A stretch of 64,000 bases of DNA from Isosphaeraceae bacterium EP7 (GCA_038400315.1 CP151667.1:5529174-5593173); one strand, 5' to 3'. Positions 43,140-50,374 are shown, numbered from the stretch's first letter. Numbers and translations are program-made. Notes: a model not told the origin generated them from the sequence alone.

Positions 43140-43592
43140 TCAGCCGACCGTCCGCTTGAGCGAACCAAGGTAGTTCAGGTCGCACTGGAACGCCCCGCAC
43201 CGGGTGGTGAACTGAATCGTGACGAGGGCGTCGTCGCTGCCCGCATCCCGCCCGAACTCGATTTGCTGAGAGAGGGTCCCGCCCGGACACTCGATAGCCT
43301 CCACCTTGCTCGCGTTGAGTCGGGTGTCGGTCGCTGTGCCCGTGAACGTGTCCCCGCTGGGAATGTCGACCACCACCTCGCTATCGGCCTGATTGACCGT
43401 GAGCGTGGTCTGAATCGTGTCGTCCGCCGCCAGGTTGCAGTTGTTCCGCACGATGCTGATTTCGCCCTTCCAGATGCCCGCAAAGGACTCGCCCTCGCCG
43501 TGGCCTCCGTCTCCACTCCCCCCGCCGCTTCCGCCGCAACCCGTGAGTAATGCCGCCATCGCGACCGCTGCCAATCTCTTCGCTGCCTTCAT
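43140..43592 (-). CDS. Predicted lipoprotein
   Basis: 150 residues from ATG 43592. Signal peptide with lipobox LAAVAMAALLTGC and a Gly/Ser-rich linker, then a beta-rich domain with conserved-looking Cys residues (NNCNLA, IECPGG, RCGAFQC). It converges with the tail genes and lies downstream of the SMC-like gene, with a structured RNA element (43644-43701) in between. Possibly a lysogenic-conversion or exclusion protein. Confidence 0.55.
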   Translation of the reverse strand: MKAAKRLAAVAMAALLTGCGGSGGGSGDGGHGEGESFAGIWKGEISIVRNNCNLAADDTIQTTLTVNQADSEVVVDIPSGDTFTGTATDTRLNASKVEAIECPGGTLSQQIEFGRDAGSDDALVTIQFTTRCGAFQCDLNYLGSLKRTVG

Positions 43593-43643
43593 GTCCGTTC
43601 CGTCTCTTCTTCCCGAGGCTTGCAGCCTCCTTGTTATCCGCCC

Positions 43644-43701
43644 GACTTGCCCACCGCCGGGGTTTCGCCTGGTAGGGCTCCACCGCGGCCGTGGACAAAT
43701 C
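43644..43701 (-). repeat. Structured RNA element, copy 1
   Basis: Arms 43644-43659 and 43686-43701 pair over 15 of 16 positions on the minus strand (two as G-U), enclosing a conserved apical segment (GGTGGAGCC, AGGCGAAACCCC read on the minus strand). Lies between the SMC-like and lipoprotein genes. Two further copies, at 45.06 and 45.15 kb, have different stem sequences but the same pairing. Confidence 0.75.
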
Positions 43702-43711
43702 TCTTCCTTCA

Positions 43712-45019
43712 CTACCCGTGGACCTCGTTCGCCTCGCTGGCCGCCGGTTCCAGGCGGTCCGCTACGACCTCGCCGTGGTGGATGACGATCTGCACGTCTT
43801 GGGCATCGTCGACCGCTTCGAGAAAGAGCTGCACGCCCCGCTCGGCCGCCCGCTGCATCACCCGAGCCCGGCTTCGCTTGTCCAGCCCGCCGCTCCGCGA
43901 CATGAACACCACGCCCTGCGGGTTCAGGGCAAACGAGATGGCCGTCGCGACGTCCCATTGCTCGGCTTCGCTGCACTGCTCCCAGGGCGAATCCTTGAAC
44001 CGGATGGAGTCCTCGTCGAACCGGAGGCCCTCGACCGGCAGCTTCGCGCCCGCGAGCAGTTTGGCTTTCTCCGCGTCCACAGATTCGATTTGCTTCGTCA
44101 GCTTGGCCACGGCTTGCATCGCCGCTGTCAGCTCGGCCTGCACCGCCGCACGTTGCCCGTTCTCCCTGACCTTGCGGTTCGTCGCCTCAACGGTGGCTTG
44201 GCGTGCCCGGATGGCCTCGACGTCGGGTCGCTGGAAGCTGTCGGTCAAGGCCTTGCCCTTCTCGGCGCGGCTCGCGTCGGCTGCCCGCTTCTCGGCGAGG
44301 GATTTCTTCTTCGCCTCCAGACGAGCGAGGTCCGCGTCGATGTCCTCGATTTGCTCGTCACGCTCGCGAACGCTCTTCTCCAGGGCCTCGACCGCGGCGA
44401 CCTGCTTGTCGTGGGTCGCGATGGCCGATTGGGCGGCGTCGAGCTCGCGAGTCAGGTCCACGATTGACACCTCCGCCTTCGGGGCGTCCTCATGCCACGC
44501 CAGCCCGCTGAGTTGGCCCTCGAGCCGCTTCAACTCGCGGCCGTGCTCGGTGCGGCTCTCGTATGCCTCGTCTCGCTTCGCGTTAAACTCGGTGAAGTCC
44601 AAGCCAGTCAGCTTCCGGAGGGTCTCGAGCTTCGCCTTGGGAGGCATCGCCATCCACTCGCCGGGGTCGAACGACAGCGAGCCGAACAACTCCTTCAGGA
44701 GCGTCACCGAGTCCGACGTGAATTTCGTGTTCCCCTGCTGGCGAATCTTCAACTTCGTCTTCCGGTCGGGCATGACCTCGAAGTCGATTTCAAAACCGTT
44801 GTCGAGCACCAGGTGCCCCGTGCCCTTCTCGGCGCCACGCTTCACCGGCTCCGCTGGCACGAAGTCCTTGCCCCCGAGAATCATCTTCAACGCGTTCTGA
44901 AGGCTGCTCTTGCCCTGACCGTTCTCGCCGCCGATGGTCACCGATTTGCCGTTCGGCTTCGCTTCTGCTTTCGCGAGCCCGAGAATGTTCTCTACCCGCA
45001 GATTGATTACCTTTGCCAT
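43712..45019 (-). CDS. SMC/RecF-like (AAA_23) ATPase
   Basis: 435 residues. N-terminal RVENILGLAKAEAKPNG and Walker A GENGQGKSSL (residues ~30-39) are as in RecF/SbcC-like phage proteins; the middle is a ~180-residue coiled coil; the C-terminal region (CSEAEQWDVATAISFALNPQ, VVFMSRSGGLDK) corresponds to signature and Walker B parts. About one third the size of bacterial SMC/SbcC. Such phage ATPases act in DNA repair or end processing. Flanked by repeated RNA elements on both sides. Confidence 0.75.
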   Translation of the reverse strand: MAKVINLRVENILGLAKAEAKPNGKSVTIGGENGQGKSSLQNALKMILGGKDFVPAEPVKRGAEKGTGHLVLDNGFEIDFEVMPDRKTKLKIRQQGNTKFTSDSVTLLKELFGSLSFDPGEWMAMPPKAKLETLRKLTGLDFTEFNAKRDEAYESRTEHGRELKRLEGQLSGLAWHEDAPKAEVSIVDLTRELDAAQSAIATHDKQVAAVEALEKSVRERDEQIEDIDADLARLEAKKKSLAEKRAADASRAEKGKALTDSFQRPDVEAIRARQATVEATNRKVRENGQRAAVQAELTAAMQAVAKLTKQIESVDAEKAKLLAGAKLPVEGLRFDEDSIRFKDSPWEQCSEAEQWDVATAISFALNPQGVVFMSRSGGLDKRSRARVMQRAAERGVQLFLEAVDDAQDVQIVIHHGEVVADRLEPAASEANEVHG

Positions 45020-45057
45020 GTTCCTCTGTTGTCGTTCTTCGTCGTTAATTCGCCCGA

Positions 45058-45115
45058 CTTATCAACCGGAGGGGTTCCGGCCTGGGTGGGCCTCCACCGC
45101 TCCCGTTGATAAGTC
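45058..45115 (-). repeat. Structured RNA element, copy 2
   Basis: Arms 45058-45072 and 45101-45115 pair at 14 of 15 positions, including a perfect 10-bp outer helix (ACTTATCAAC/GTTGATAAGT). The apical part matches copies 1 and 3. 40 bp upstream of the SMC-like start. Confidence 0.75.
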
Positions 45116-45150
45116 TCTTTCCTGCTGCTTCGGCCCGTGCTGGCTCGCCC

Positions 45151-45208
45151 GAGTTGCACACAGGAGGGGTTTCGCCTGGGTGGGCTCCACCGCTCCTGTG
45201 CACAACTC
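45151..45208 (-). repeat. Structured RNA element, copy 3
   Basis: Arms 45151-45166 and 45193-45208 pair at all 16 positions on the minus strand, two as G-U wobbles; on the plus strand those two would be C-A mismatches. That assigns the RNA to the minus strand. Apical part as in copies 1 and 2. Confidence 0.75.
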
Positions 45209-45364
45209 TCTGCCCTGCCTTCGCACCCGGTCCTGATTCTCTTCGGGGTCCGTGCCAGGCCCGAGCAGAGCAGCCGCCGCCAGCCCGTTCTCTCGCCCCT
45301 CGTGTCGGTTCCGCACCGAGCTCGCCCTGTCCTCCCCTCTGCCGGGAGGGAAGAGTTCAGGGGA

Positions 45365-45378
45365 GGGCCTTGCGGCCC
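45365..45378 (-). repeat. GNRA hairpin h1
   Basis: GGGCC-GCAA-GGCCC on the minus strand. Same family as the four hairpins placed before start codons, but no gene start lies within 20 bases downstream here. Confidence 0.5.
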
Positions 45379-45396
45379 GTCCCGTTCCTACTTCGT

Positions 45397-45741
45397 TTAC
45401 TCCTCGCTCTCTATCGCCCGAAGTTTCGCGGCGTTCTCCTCAAATGACCCGCTGACCGACACGGCACCGAAGCTGAGCTGAAGCTCGCACCGGTCGCCGT
45501 CCTCTTCGAGCCCTTGCACCGCCGAGGCCCGCACCAGAATTCGGGCCGAAATCCCGCGCTTCTTCGGATGGTCAAACTCAATCCATTGTTTCCGCATGTT
45601 CCTCCGTGTCATTTCCGCTTCTTGTGCTTCTTGTTCCATCGCCCGTGCTTCAGCCTCTTCGATTCTCGCTTCAATTTCCGGGGCTCTTTGCCGCTCATAG
45701 AGCTGCGCGGAATAAACCGGGTCAATGTCGTCGTAATCCAT
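45397..45741 (-). CDS. Small acidic phage protein with coiled coil
   Basis: 114 residues. Glu/Ala-rich helix (EARIEEAEARAMEQEAQEAEM) then a short beta-rich C-terminus (ISARILVRASAVQGL, ELQLSFGAVSVSG). Start preceded by hairpin h2 and GGAG. Function unknown. Confidence 0.5.
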   Translation of the reverse strand: MDYDDIDPVYSAQLYERQRAPEIEARIEEAEARAMEQEAQEAEMTRRNMRKQWIEFDHPKKRGISARILVRASAVQGLEEDGDRCELQLSFGAVSVSGSFEENAAKLRAIESEE

Positions 45742-45757
45742 CTCCGTGCCTTCGTGC

Positions 45758-45773
45758 GGGGCCTCGCGACCCC
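45758..45773 (-). promoter_or_regulatory. Pre-start GNRA hairpin h2
   Basis: GGGGTC-GCGA-GGCCCC on the minus strand, one U-G pair that would be a mismatch on the plus strand. It ends 16 bases before the ATG at 45741 and is followed by GCACGAAGGC, shared with h3. Confidence 0.6.
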
Positions 45774-45780
45774 TTTGCGT

Positions 45781-46248
45781 TCAACCGACCTGCACCAACT
45801 CCCGCCATTCGCCGCCGTCTTCGTCTTGCACGAGCACCTTTGCCGCGCGCCAGGGACCGCTAAGCGCCTGAGCCCAATTCCTTGCGAAGTCGGAGTTGGC
45901 TTTAATTTCGGCCTGCGTCGGCGGCTCGGTGTTGCTGTCGTCTAGCCAATCCATCAATTCTTCCAACTCGATTTCAACCCCGTCGCCTTCGAGCGACCAG
46001 TTTTCGAAATAGCCCGCTTCTTCGGTGCTTGTGCGTTTTTCGATACTCACCCCGTGCCGCTTGAAAACCGCGGCCAGGTCTTCGAGGAGCAAATCAAGTG
46101 CTGCGTCTTTGTCATCGTCAACCGGAATCGCTTTGCTCCACTCCTTGCAGTCGCTGCATCTGCCCCACCCGTCGGAGTCAATCTCGCCGTCTATAGAACG
46201 GCTGCAGCAATCTGAAATCATTTCTGGGGCAATTTTTAATTCGTCCAC
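45781..46248 (-). CDS. Acidic phage protein with N-terminal Cys cluster
   Basis: 155 residues from GTG 46248. SDCCSRSIDG and GRCSDCKEW suggest a small zinc site, followed by an acidic helical body (LDLLLEDLAAVFKRHG) and WSLEGDGVEIELEELMDWL. Preceded by hairpin h3. Function unknown. Confidence 0.5.
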   Translation of the reverse strand: MDELKIAPEMISDCCSRSIDGEIDSDGWGRCSDCKEWSKAIPVDDDKDAALDLLLEDLAAVFKRHGVSIEKRTSTEEAGYFENWSLEGDGVEIELEELMDWLDDSNTEPPTQAEIKANSDFARNWAQALSGPWRAAKVLVQDEDGGEWRELVQVG

Positions 46249-46265
46249 TTCCTGCGCCTTCGTGC

Positions 46266-46281
46266 GGGGCCTTGCGGCCCC
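46266..46281 (-). promoter_or_regulatory. Pre-start GNRA hairpin h3
   Basis: GGGGCC-GCAA-GGCCCC on the minus strand, ending 17 bases before the GTG at 46248, again followed by GCACGAAGGC. Confidence 0.6.
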
Positions 46282-46293
46282 CTTCGGTTAGTC

Positions 46294-46716
46294 TCAGTGA
46301 ATGATGCTCGTGAACTCGGTTTCAGTCACAACGAGGTGGTCGAGCAGCTTCATTCCGACCAGCTCGGCCGCTTGCCGAAGCTTCTCGGTAATGTCGCGGT
46401 CCTGCGGGGACGGGTCAGAAGCCCCAGAGGGGTGGTTGTGGGCCACGATGAGCCCGCAAGCTCCGAGCAGGCACCCGCGTTGAAGCACTTCTCGGGAACT
46501 CGCTGGTGAGCAAATCGCCGTCCCGGTATGAACAACTGAGTAAGCAATCGGAGAATGGTCGCCAGCCAAGTAGACCGCGATGAAGTGCTCTTGGGAGTTG
46601 TTCGGCAGAACCTTCCGGATGAACTCGGCAGCGAGCCAAGGCTCGGTAATCGACCCCGCCTTTCGCTTCGGCCCCCTGTAATTCACCGTGACTTCTCGAA
46701 TCGTGAAATGGTCCAT
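46294..46716 (-). CDS. RadC/JAB-domain protein
   Basis: 140 residues, essentially a single JAB/MPN domain. The metal-binding HNHPSGASDPSPQD (residues ~92-105) and the upstream Glu in NNSQEHFIAVYL match the EXnHxHPSxxxxxxxD pattern of RadC-like proteins. RadC-like genes are common on phages and integrative elements; biochemical role unclear. It is transcribed from the repeated promoter at 46762-46797. Confidence 0.75.
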   Translation of the reverse strand: MDHFTIREVTVNYRGPKRKAGSITEPWLAAEFIRKVLPNNSQEHFIAVYLAGDHSPIAYSVVHTGTAICSPASSREVLQRGCLLGACGLIVAHNHPSGASDPSPQDRDITEKLRQAAELVGMKLLDHLVVTETEFTSIIH

Positions 46717-46761
46717 ATTCCTCTATTCATTTGCGGGGCAGCTCCACACTCCCCTTGTTCT

Positions 46762-46797
46762 GATGCGACCATCTCACGATTATGCTCAAACTGTCAA
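46762..46797 (-). promoter_or_regulatory. Repeated early-type promoter, copy A
   Basis: 36-bp element matching copy B (48443-48478) at ~33 of 36 positions. On the minus strand it begins with TTGACA; a match to a -10 box 17 bases on is weak (AGATGG). It stands 46 bases before the RadC start, almost the same distance as copy B from its gene. Confidence 0.6.
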
Positions 46798-46829
46798 CAA
46801 CCCATTTGCATTATTTAATAAATTAGGTT

Positions 46830-47045
46830 TCAGACCCGGACCCCGCGTAATTCGCCGCCCTCGTCCGTGAACCACTTGAACCCGGCCACCTCTGCGGCTT
46901 CGAGCTTCTCGTTCACCGGGTAGAGCCGCTCGGGACGCGGCACGCTCCGCACAAGGGTGAACTCCTGCCCCTCGCAAGTCAGCCGATAGCCGACCCGTCC
47001 CCGCCCGTTCAACTTCACCGCGTCGATTTGCTTTCTTCGTTCCAT
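46830..47045 (-). CDS. Small basic phage protein
   Basis: 71 residues with alternating beta-type hydrophobics (RGRVGYRLTCEGQEFTLVR) and a C-terminus FKWFTDEGGELRGVRV. No family recognised. Confidence 0.5.
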   Translation of the reverse strand: MERRKQIDAVKLNGRGRVGYRLTCEGQEFTLVRSVPRPERLYPVNEKLEAAEVAGFKWFTDEGGELRGVRV

Positions 47046-47095
47046 CGCTTTTCCCTCCGTCTTCAGTCGGCTAATCCAAAACTCCCGTTCTCAGC

Positions 47096-47311
47096 TCACA
47101 GCTCGCCCCGCCGATAACGCTCCGCCGCCTCGATTCCCGCACGAGTCGCGGACATCCGCGCCGCGTGGAAGTCGAAGAGCAGCAGCATGACCGACGCCCG
47201 AGTCTCTTCGACCTCCTCGCCCCCGTTCAGGGTGAAGGCCATCAGGGCGGATGTCAGCCATGCCCGCGACGGGAAGCCATCCCGTTCCTTTTCGCTCAGC
47301 CCGGCCCTCAC
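47096..47311 (-). CDS. Small helical phage protein
   Basis: 71 residues; GTG at 47311 overlaps the upstream stop (GTGA). Largely helical. Function unknown. Confidence 0.45.
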   Translation of the reverse strand: MRAGLSEKERDGFPSRAWLTSALMAFTLNGGEEVEETRASVMLLLFDFHAARMSATRAGIEAAERYRRGEL

Positions 47312-47622
47312 GGTTGCCGGTTCTCCTCACGTGCTTTCTCTTCGGCGCGGGCCGCGATGTATTCCGCTTCTGCTTCGCGTTCTTCGTCGCCGTAGCAAAC
47401 CTCCCACGCCGCACGCCGCTCGTAGGCCATATTTCCTTCCGGCTCGTCCCGATGCCGCCAGCGTCCGTCCTCTTCGTCCCAGACGTAATCGAGGGCGTGA
47501 GCCAAGCCGATAAACTTGGCCTCGAACACAGCCTCGCGGTCACAGTTCGGGTTGTTGGCCTTTTCACCGTCGGCGTAGTGGTTCGCGAGTTTCTTGATGG
47601 TTTCCAAAATGTCGTCGTTCAT
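47308..47622 (-). CDS. Acidic helical phage protein
   Basis: 104 residues from ATG 47622, preceded by GAAGGC and hairpin h4. N-terminal ILETIKKLANHYADGE, C-terminal long charged helix (EEREAEAEYIAARAEEKARE). Function unknown. Confidence 0.5.
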   Translation of the reverse strand: MNDDILETIKKLANHYADGEKANNPNCDREAVFEAKFIGLAHALDYVWDEEDGRWRHRDEPEGNMAYERRAAWEVCYGDEEREAEAEYIAARAEEKAREENRQP

Positions 47623-47641
47623 GATGCCTTCGGAGCAGTGG

Positions 47642-47658
47642 CCCGGCTTGCGGCCGGG
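47642..47658 (-). promoter_or_regulatory. Pre-start hairpin h4
   Basis: CCCGGC-CGCAA-GCCGGG on the minus strand, 19 bases before the ATG at 47622. On the plus strand it is followed by a T-run (47662-47668) and could act there as a weak terminator, but all local genes are on the minus strand. Confidence 0.55.
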
Positions 47659-47666
47659 TAGTTTTT

Positions 47667-47984
47667 TTAGAAAGTGATTAAGTCGACCCTCGCCGAATAC
47701 TGGTCTTGGCCAAAGCAAGCGAACCCAACTCGATACTCTTTCGCGATGTCTCGGAGTCGCGGATAGAAGTGCCCGTGCGATGCCCACCCATCCTCGGGAC
47801 GGTTCATTACCCACCAACCGCCGCGCGACTCGTCGAACCGCGCAACGGTGTCGCAGAACAGGCGAGTCTTTCCGGTCACGTGGTCGTTTAAGTCGGCAAG
47901 AAGTTGTTCGTTTAGCGATGGGAACTCGCGGTCGATATCCCGCGACAGTTTTTTGGTTCCCCGGTTGTAAGCTGCAACGCCCAT
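47667..47984 (-). CDS. Hypothetical phage protein
   Basis: 105 residues. Contains RGGWWVMNRPEDGWASHGHFYP, an aromatic-rich core, and VGFACFGQDQYSARV. Preceded by hairpin h5 and AGAGGC. Function unknown. Confidence 0.5.
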   Translation of the reverse strand: MGVAAYNRGTKKLSRDIDREFPSLNEQLLADLNDHVTGKTRLFCDTVARFDESRGGWWVMNRPEDGWASHGHFYPRLRDIAKEYRVGFACFGQDQYSARVDLITF

Positions 47985-48002
47985 TTTGCCTCTGAAATGC
48001 CG

Positions 48003-48019
48003 CCCGGCTTGCGGCCGGG
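48003..48019 (-). promoter_or_regulatory. Pre-start hairpin h5
   Basis: Same 6-bp stem and CGCAA loop as h4, ending 18 bases before the ATG at 47984. Confidence 0.55.
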
Positions 48020-48044
48020 ATTTGTTTGCTTTCGATTGGGTTGA

Positions 48045-48398
48045 TTACTCGCTCGCTCGCTCCTCGCGGAGCCGGTCACCGTATGCCTCAATCTCCCGAG
48101 CCAGAGCCGCGGCTTCTCTCAATGCCGGGTTGTTGTCCCATTCGTGCTGGGCCAGGCCGTCCGCGTGGGCACTTTCGAGGTCGTCTTTCGCCGTCACTTC
48201 GGCAAGCAGGTCGTTCACGTCGTCCCGGCAAGACTCTGAAGCGTCGAGCTTCAGCATGACCCGGTGAACCGCCGCCTCCCAGGTTTCATCGAAGGAGTCG
48301 CCGCCCTCGCCTCGCTCGTGAAACCAGTTGCACAGGCTGCAATTTCCGGCGAACACCGCCTTCATTGCTTGCTCTACCGCGTGATATCCGATGACCAT
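48045..48398 (-). CDS. Hypothetical phage protein, first gene of the minus-strand early operon
   Basis: 117 residues. CSLCNWFHERGEG near residue 20 and a helical remainder. It is the first gene after promoter copy B. Function unknown. Confidence 0.5.
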   Translation of the reverse strand: MVIGYHAVEQAMKAVFAGNCSLCNWFHERGEGGDSFDETWEAAVHRVMLKLDASESCRDDVNDLLAEVTAKDDLESAHADGLAQHEWDNNPALREAAALAREIEAYGDRLREERASE

Positions 48399-48442
48399 AT
48401 TTCCCCCTTGTCGTGGCGGCTCGACACCGCTTCATCCATCTA

Positions 48443-48478
48443 GATGCGACCATCTCACGAATCGGCTCAAACTGTCAA
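48443..48478 (-). promoter_or_regulatory. Repeated early-type promoter, copy B
   Basis: 36-bp element near-identical to copy A, with TTGACA on the minus strand, 45 bases before the start at 48398. The shared sequence extends well beyond the hexamers, so an activator or repressor site is probably included. Confidence 0.6.
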
Positions 48479-48489
48479 ACAATTGTTTC

Positions 48490-48669
48490 ACTTTATTTCT
48501 TCCCGGTGAAACTGCTCGGGATTTACGCTGCTAGTCGGAGCCAAGGGTTTCTGATACCACCGGGGCAGGCGTGGCCACGCCGAGAGCGGAGCGGGCAGGT
48601 CGTCGGAATCGGGACCCGCTCCGCACGTCCAAACCGCTCGGGGATTTGCCCGGGCGCCGCACGGCGGCG
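48490..48669 (-). ncRNA. 3' structured segment downstream of the RNA-linked protein gene
   Basis: Non-coding. Contains an 8-bp perfect stem (GGAGCGGG 48588-48595 with CCCGCTCC 48615-48622), a 14-bp perfect palindrome (48568-48581) and a 7-bp stem at the far end. With the 5' structured segment it brackets the gene, as terminal domains bracket the ORF in some ribozyme elements. Confidence 0.45.
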
Positions 48670-49302
48670 TCAATCGAACGGTCGGAGCACCCGCCGCCTG
48701 AGCGGGAGGCACGAGTGCGGGACCGGCTCCAGACGGAGCGGCGCGCGAACACGGTTCGCGAGACGGAGGAGCTCGAACAGTTGCCGCACCACGGGTGCGT
48801 ACGGCTCGACGTCGAGCGACGAGAAGAACCGGCCCAGGGACGCCACGTCCCGCCGCACGGCGGCCTCCATCACGAACGCTTTGAGCAACGCCATCTGACG
48901 ACGGGAGAGCCTCACGGAGGGGTGGAGCCTGCCGTCCCTCCCTCGCTTGCACGAGATCGAATAACCGGCGAAGTAGAACGGGCGACGGCGGAAGTCCCGG
49001 AACGCCTCCTCCTCGAAGAACCGCCCGCTCCCCTTGGTCGCGACGATAACGATGGAGCGCCGGTGCCTGAGGTACTGGACGCTGGCGATCCCGGCCCGCT
49101 TACGGCGGGCACGCTCCCACTTGGAGCACGCGATCCCGTAGCGGGCGATGAGCTTCTCGTCGACTTCGGCCGGGTCCTTGTCGTCCGGGATGACGGAGCT
49201 CGAGTAGAAGTGATAGCCACGGCAGACGTACGCGACGGCGAGCTGCTGGACGAAGCCGCCGACGGAGGTCGCGACGCAACGGTAGGGGCGAACGACGGGC
49301 AC
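48670..49302 (-). CDS. Basic protein of unknown family linked to a large structured RNA
   Basis: 210 residues from GTG 49302 (AGAGGTG just upstream); a TTG start at 49386 would run through predicted hairpins. Landmarks: VAYVCRGYHFY (~17-27), RYGIACSKWERARRKRAGI (~47-65), a beta-rich middle with IVIVATKGSGRFFEEEAF (~72-92), FYFAGYSIS, and a C-terminus with many Arg (LRRRVLRPF). Very basic, with no reverse-transcriptase, HNH, LAGLIDADG or GIY motif. The Arg/Lys clusters suggest RNA binding. It follows ~1 kb of structured non-coding sequence on the same strand. I do not recognise the family. Confidence 0.6.
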   Translation of the reverse strand: MPVVRPYRCVATSVGGFVQQLAVAYVCRGYHFYSSSVIPDDKDPAEVDEKLIARYGIACSKWERARRKRAGIASVQYLRHRRSIVIVATKGSGRFFEEEAFRDFRRRPFYFAGYSISCKRGRDGRLHPSVRLSRRQMALLKAFVMEAAVRRDVASLGRFFSSLDVEPYAPVVRQLFELLRLANRVRAPLRLEPVPHSCLPLRRRVLRPFD

Positions 49303-50335
49303 GGCACCTCTGAAGCCGGTGTGAGTAACGCCCACCGGCAGACGGGACCTCAAAGCGAAACCGGCTCCGCTGTGGAGCACGCTCAAAACCTGTCCAACCT
49401 TCTCGGGCTCAGGAGATCCTCGCTACGATCCCATGTTCCAGTATCGAGTGGCCCCAATACATGGAATGCCGGTCCAACCTCCCTCGCTCTTAAGGTGCTC
49501 GTTCCCGTCAGGGCCCGAGCCATTTAAGCCGCCGTCGCTGTCGTCAGACGTCCCACGGTGGGACCGTCGCCGGGGTGGTGATCGCATCGGACCTTTCGTT
49601 GACCCGGCTCCGCAGAGCCACGCACGCCTCCGCGACTGCCTTGCCGCCTCGGCTCCCTACTCAGTCCGTCTCCCTGTCCGCGCGTTCGTTCCGCTGACCA
49701 GGCGGAAGCCGCCATCGCGGTGCTCCCGCGGACACTCCCGGATTAGGATCGAACGTCACGCATCGAGTCATGTCGCTAGGGGTTGTAGGCCCCGGTCGGC
49801 GTGCTCGTCTCCCCGACTCCCGTCAGGGAGTGGTTTCGACCGTCGGGTCATTTCGGCGCGTCGAACACAGAAATCCGCGCTTACCCCAGCACGCCGATCC
49901 TTCGCGGTTCGGCTCCATCTCTCGTCACGCTCACCAGCTCGGGCTCGCGCCCTTCAAAGGTTGAGCTATTCGCGGCGTCCGCCTTCGCGGACCTCCCCGG
50001 CTCGGTCGTGCCGGAACATGCCATCGCTGGCATGCTGCTCCCCTCGCTTGGTCCAGGTTGAGCGCGGCTTATCTGAGGGCTTCCACCCCGTCCGCCGCGT
50101 CGCGGCTGTGCCGCTCGCCCCCTGGCGTGGATTTGCACCACTTCGCTTGATCCGAGCCCCGAAGGGCCTTTTCTCCGTCGCCCCTGTTCTCGAGCAATTG
50201 GATCGAGGTGCGGTTTTGCTGCTCGCGGACCGCGAACATTTGTCCCGCACAGCTTCCGCCGATCCGGACAAGCGCCTCTCGACGCATCCGGCTCTCTGCG
50301 ATCGCCTCGGCAACGCGAAAGCGTCGCATTTATAA
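49303..50335 (-). ncRNA. Candidate large structured RNA (~1 kb)
   Basis: No convincing ORF on either strand; long ORFs here have shadow-like composition. Perfect or near-perfect hairpins (plus coordinates): 49550-49564, 49606-49619, 49675-49682 with 49727-49734 (8 bp) enclosing 49701-49713, 49779-49793, 49816-49831, 49977-49992, 50017-50034 (7 bp with a GCGA tetraloop on the minus strand), 50102-50114, 50127-50141 and 50310-50327. Unpaired parts are purine-rich on the minus strand, as in folded RNAs. A TTATAAAT box lies at the 5' end. It leads into the basic protein gene at 49302. Confidence 0.55.
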
Positions 50336-50374
50336 CGGCCACGGGTCTTCCGCCCGCTGCTGGGCTGAACGTAT

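Larger units (their letters stand above)
45020..45396 (-). other. 377-bp non-coding leader with two structured RNA copies and a GNRA hairpin
   Basis: No convincing gene. It holds structured RNA copies 2 (45058-45115) and 3 (45151-45208), a GNRA hairpin (45365-45378) and C-rich spacers. An 84-residue ORF (45062-45316, minus) covers the copies but looks like a shadow. The region separates the SMC-like gene from a small acidic gene and may be a long 5' leader. Confidence 0.6.

Noticed and set aside
45062-45316. 84-residue minus-strand ORF
   Set aside because: It runs through two copies of the covarying RNA element; conservation follows the structure, not codons.
47642-47668. Plus-strand intrinsic terminator (stem plus seven T)
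   Set aside because: Possible, but all nearby genes are on the minus strand and the same stem recurs at 48003 without the T-run, so the pre-start hairpin reading is preferred.
50080-50150. Cobalamin-riboswitch-like stretch (GGTGCAAATCCAC) on the minus strand
   Set aside because: The surrounding B12-box and core elements are missing and no transport or cobalamin gene follows; it is better explained as a short hairpin of the large structured RNA.
48490-50335. Group I or group II intron
   Set aside because: No reverse transcriptase or homing endonuclease, no recognisable domain V, and no group I P7/P3 core sequence. A divergent class cannot be excluded.
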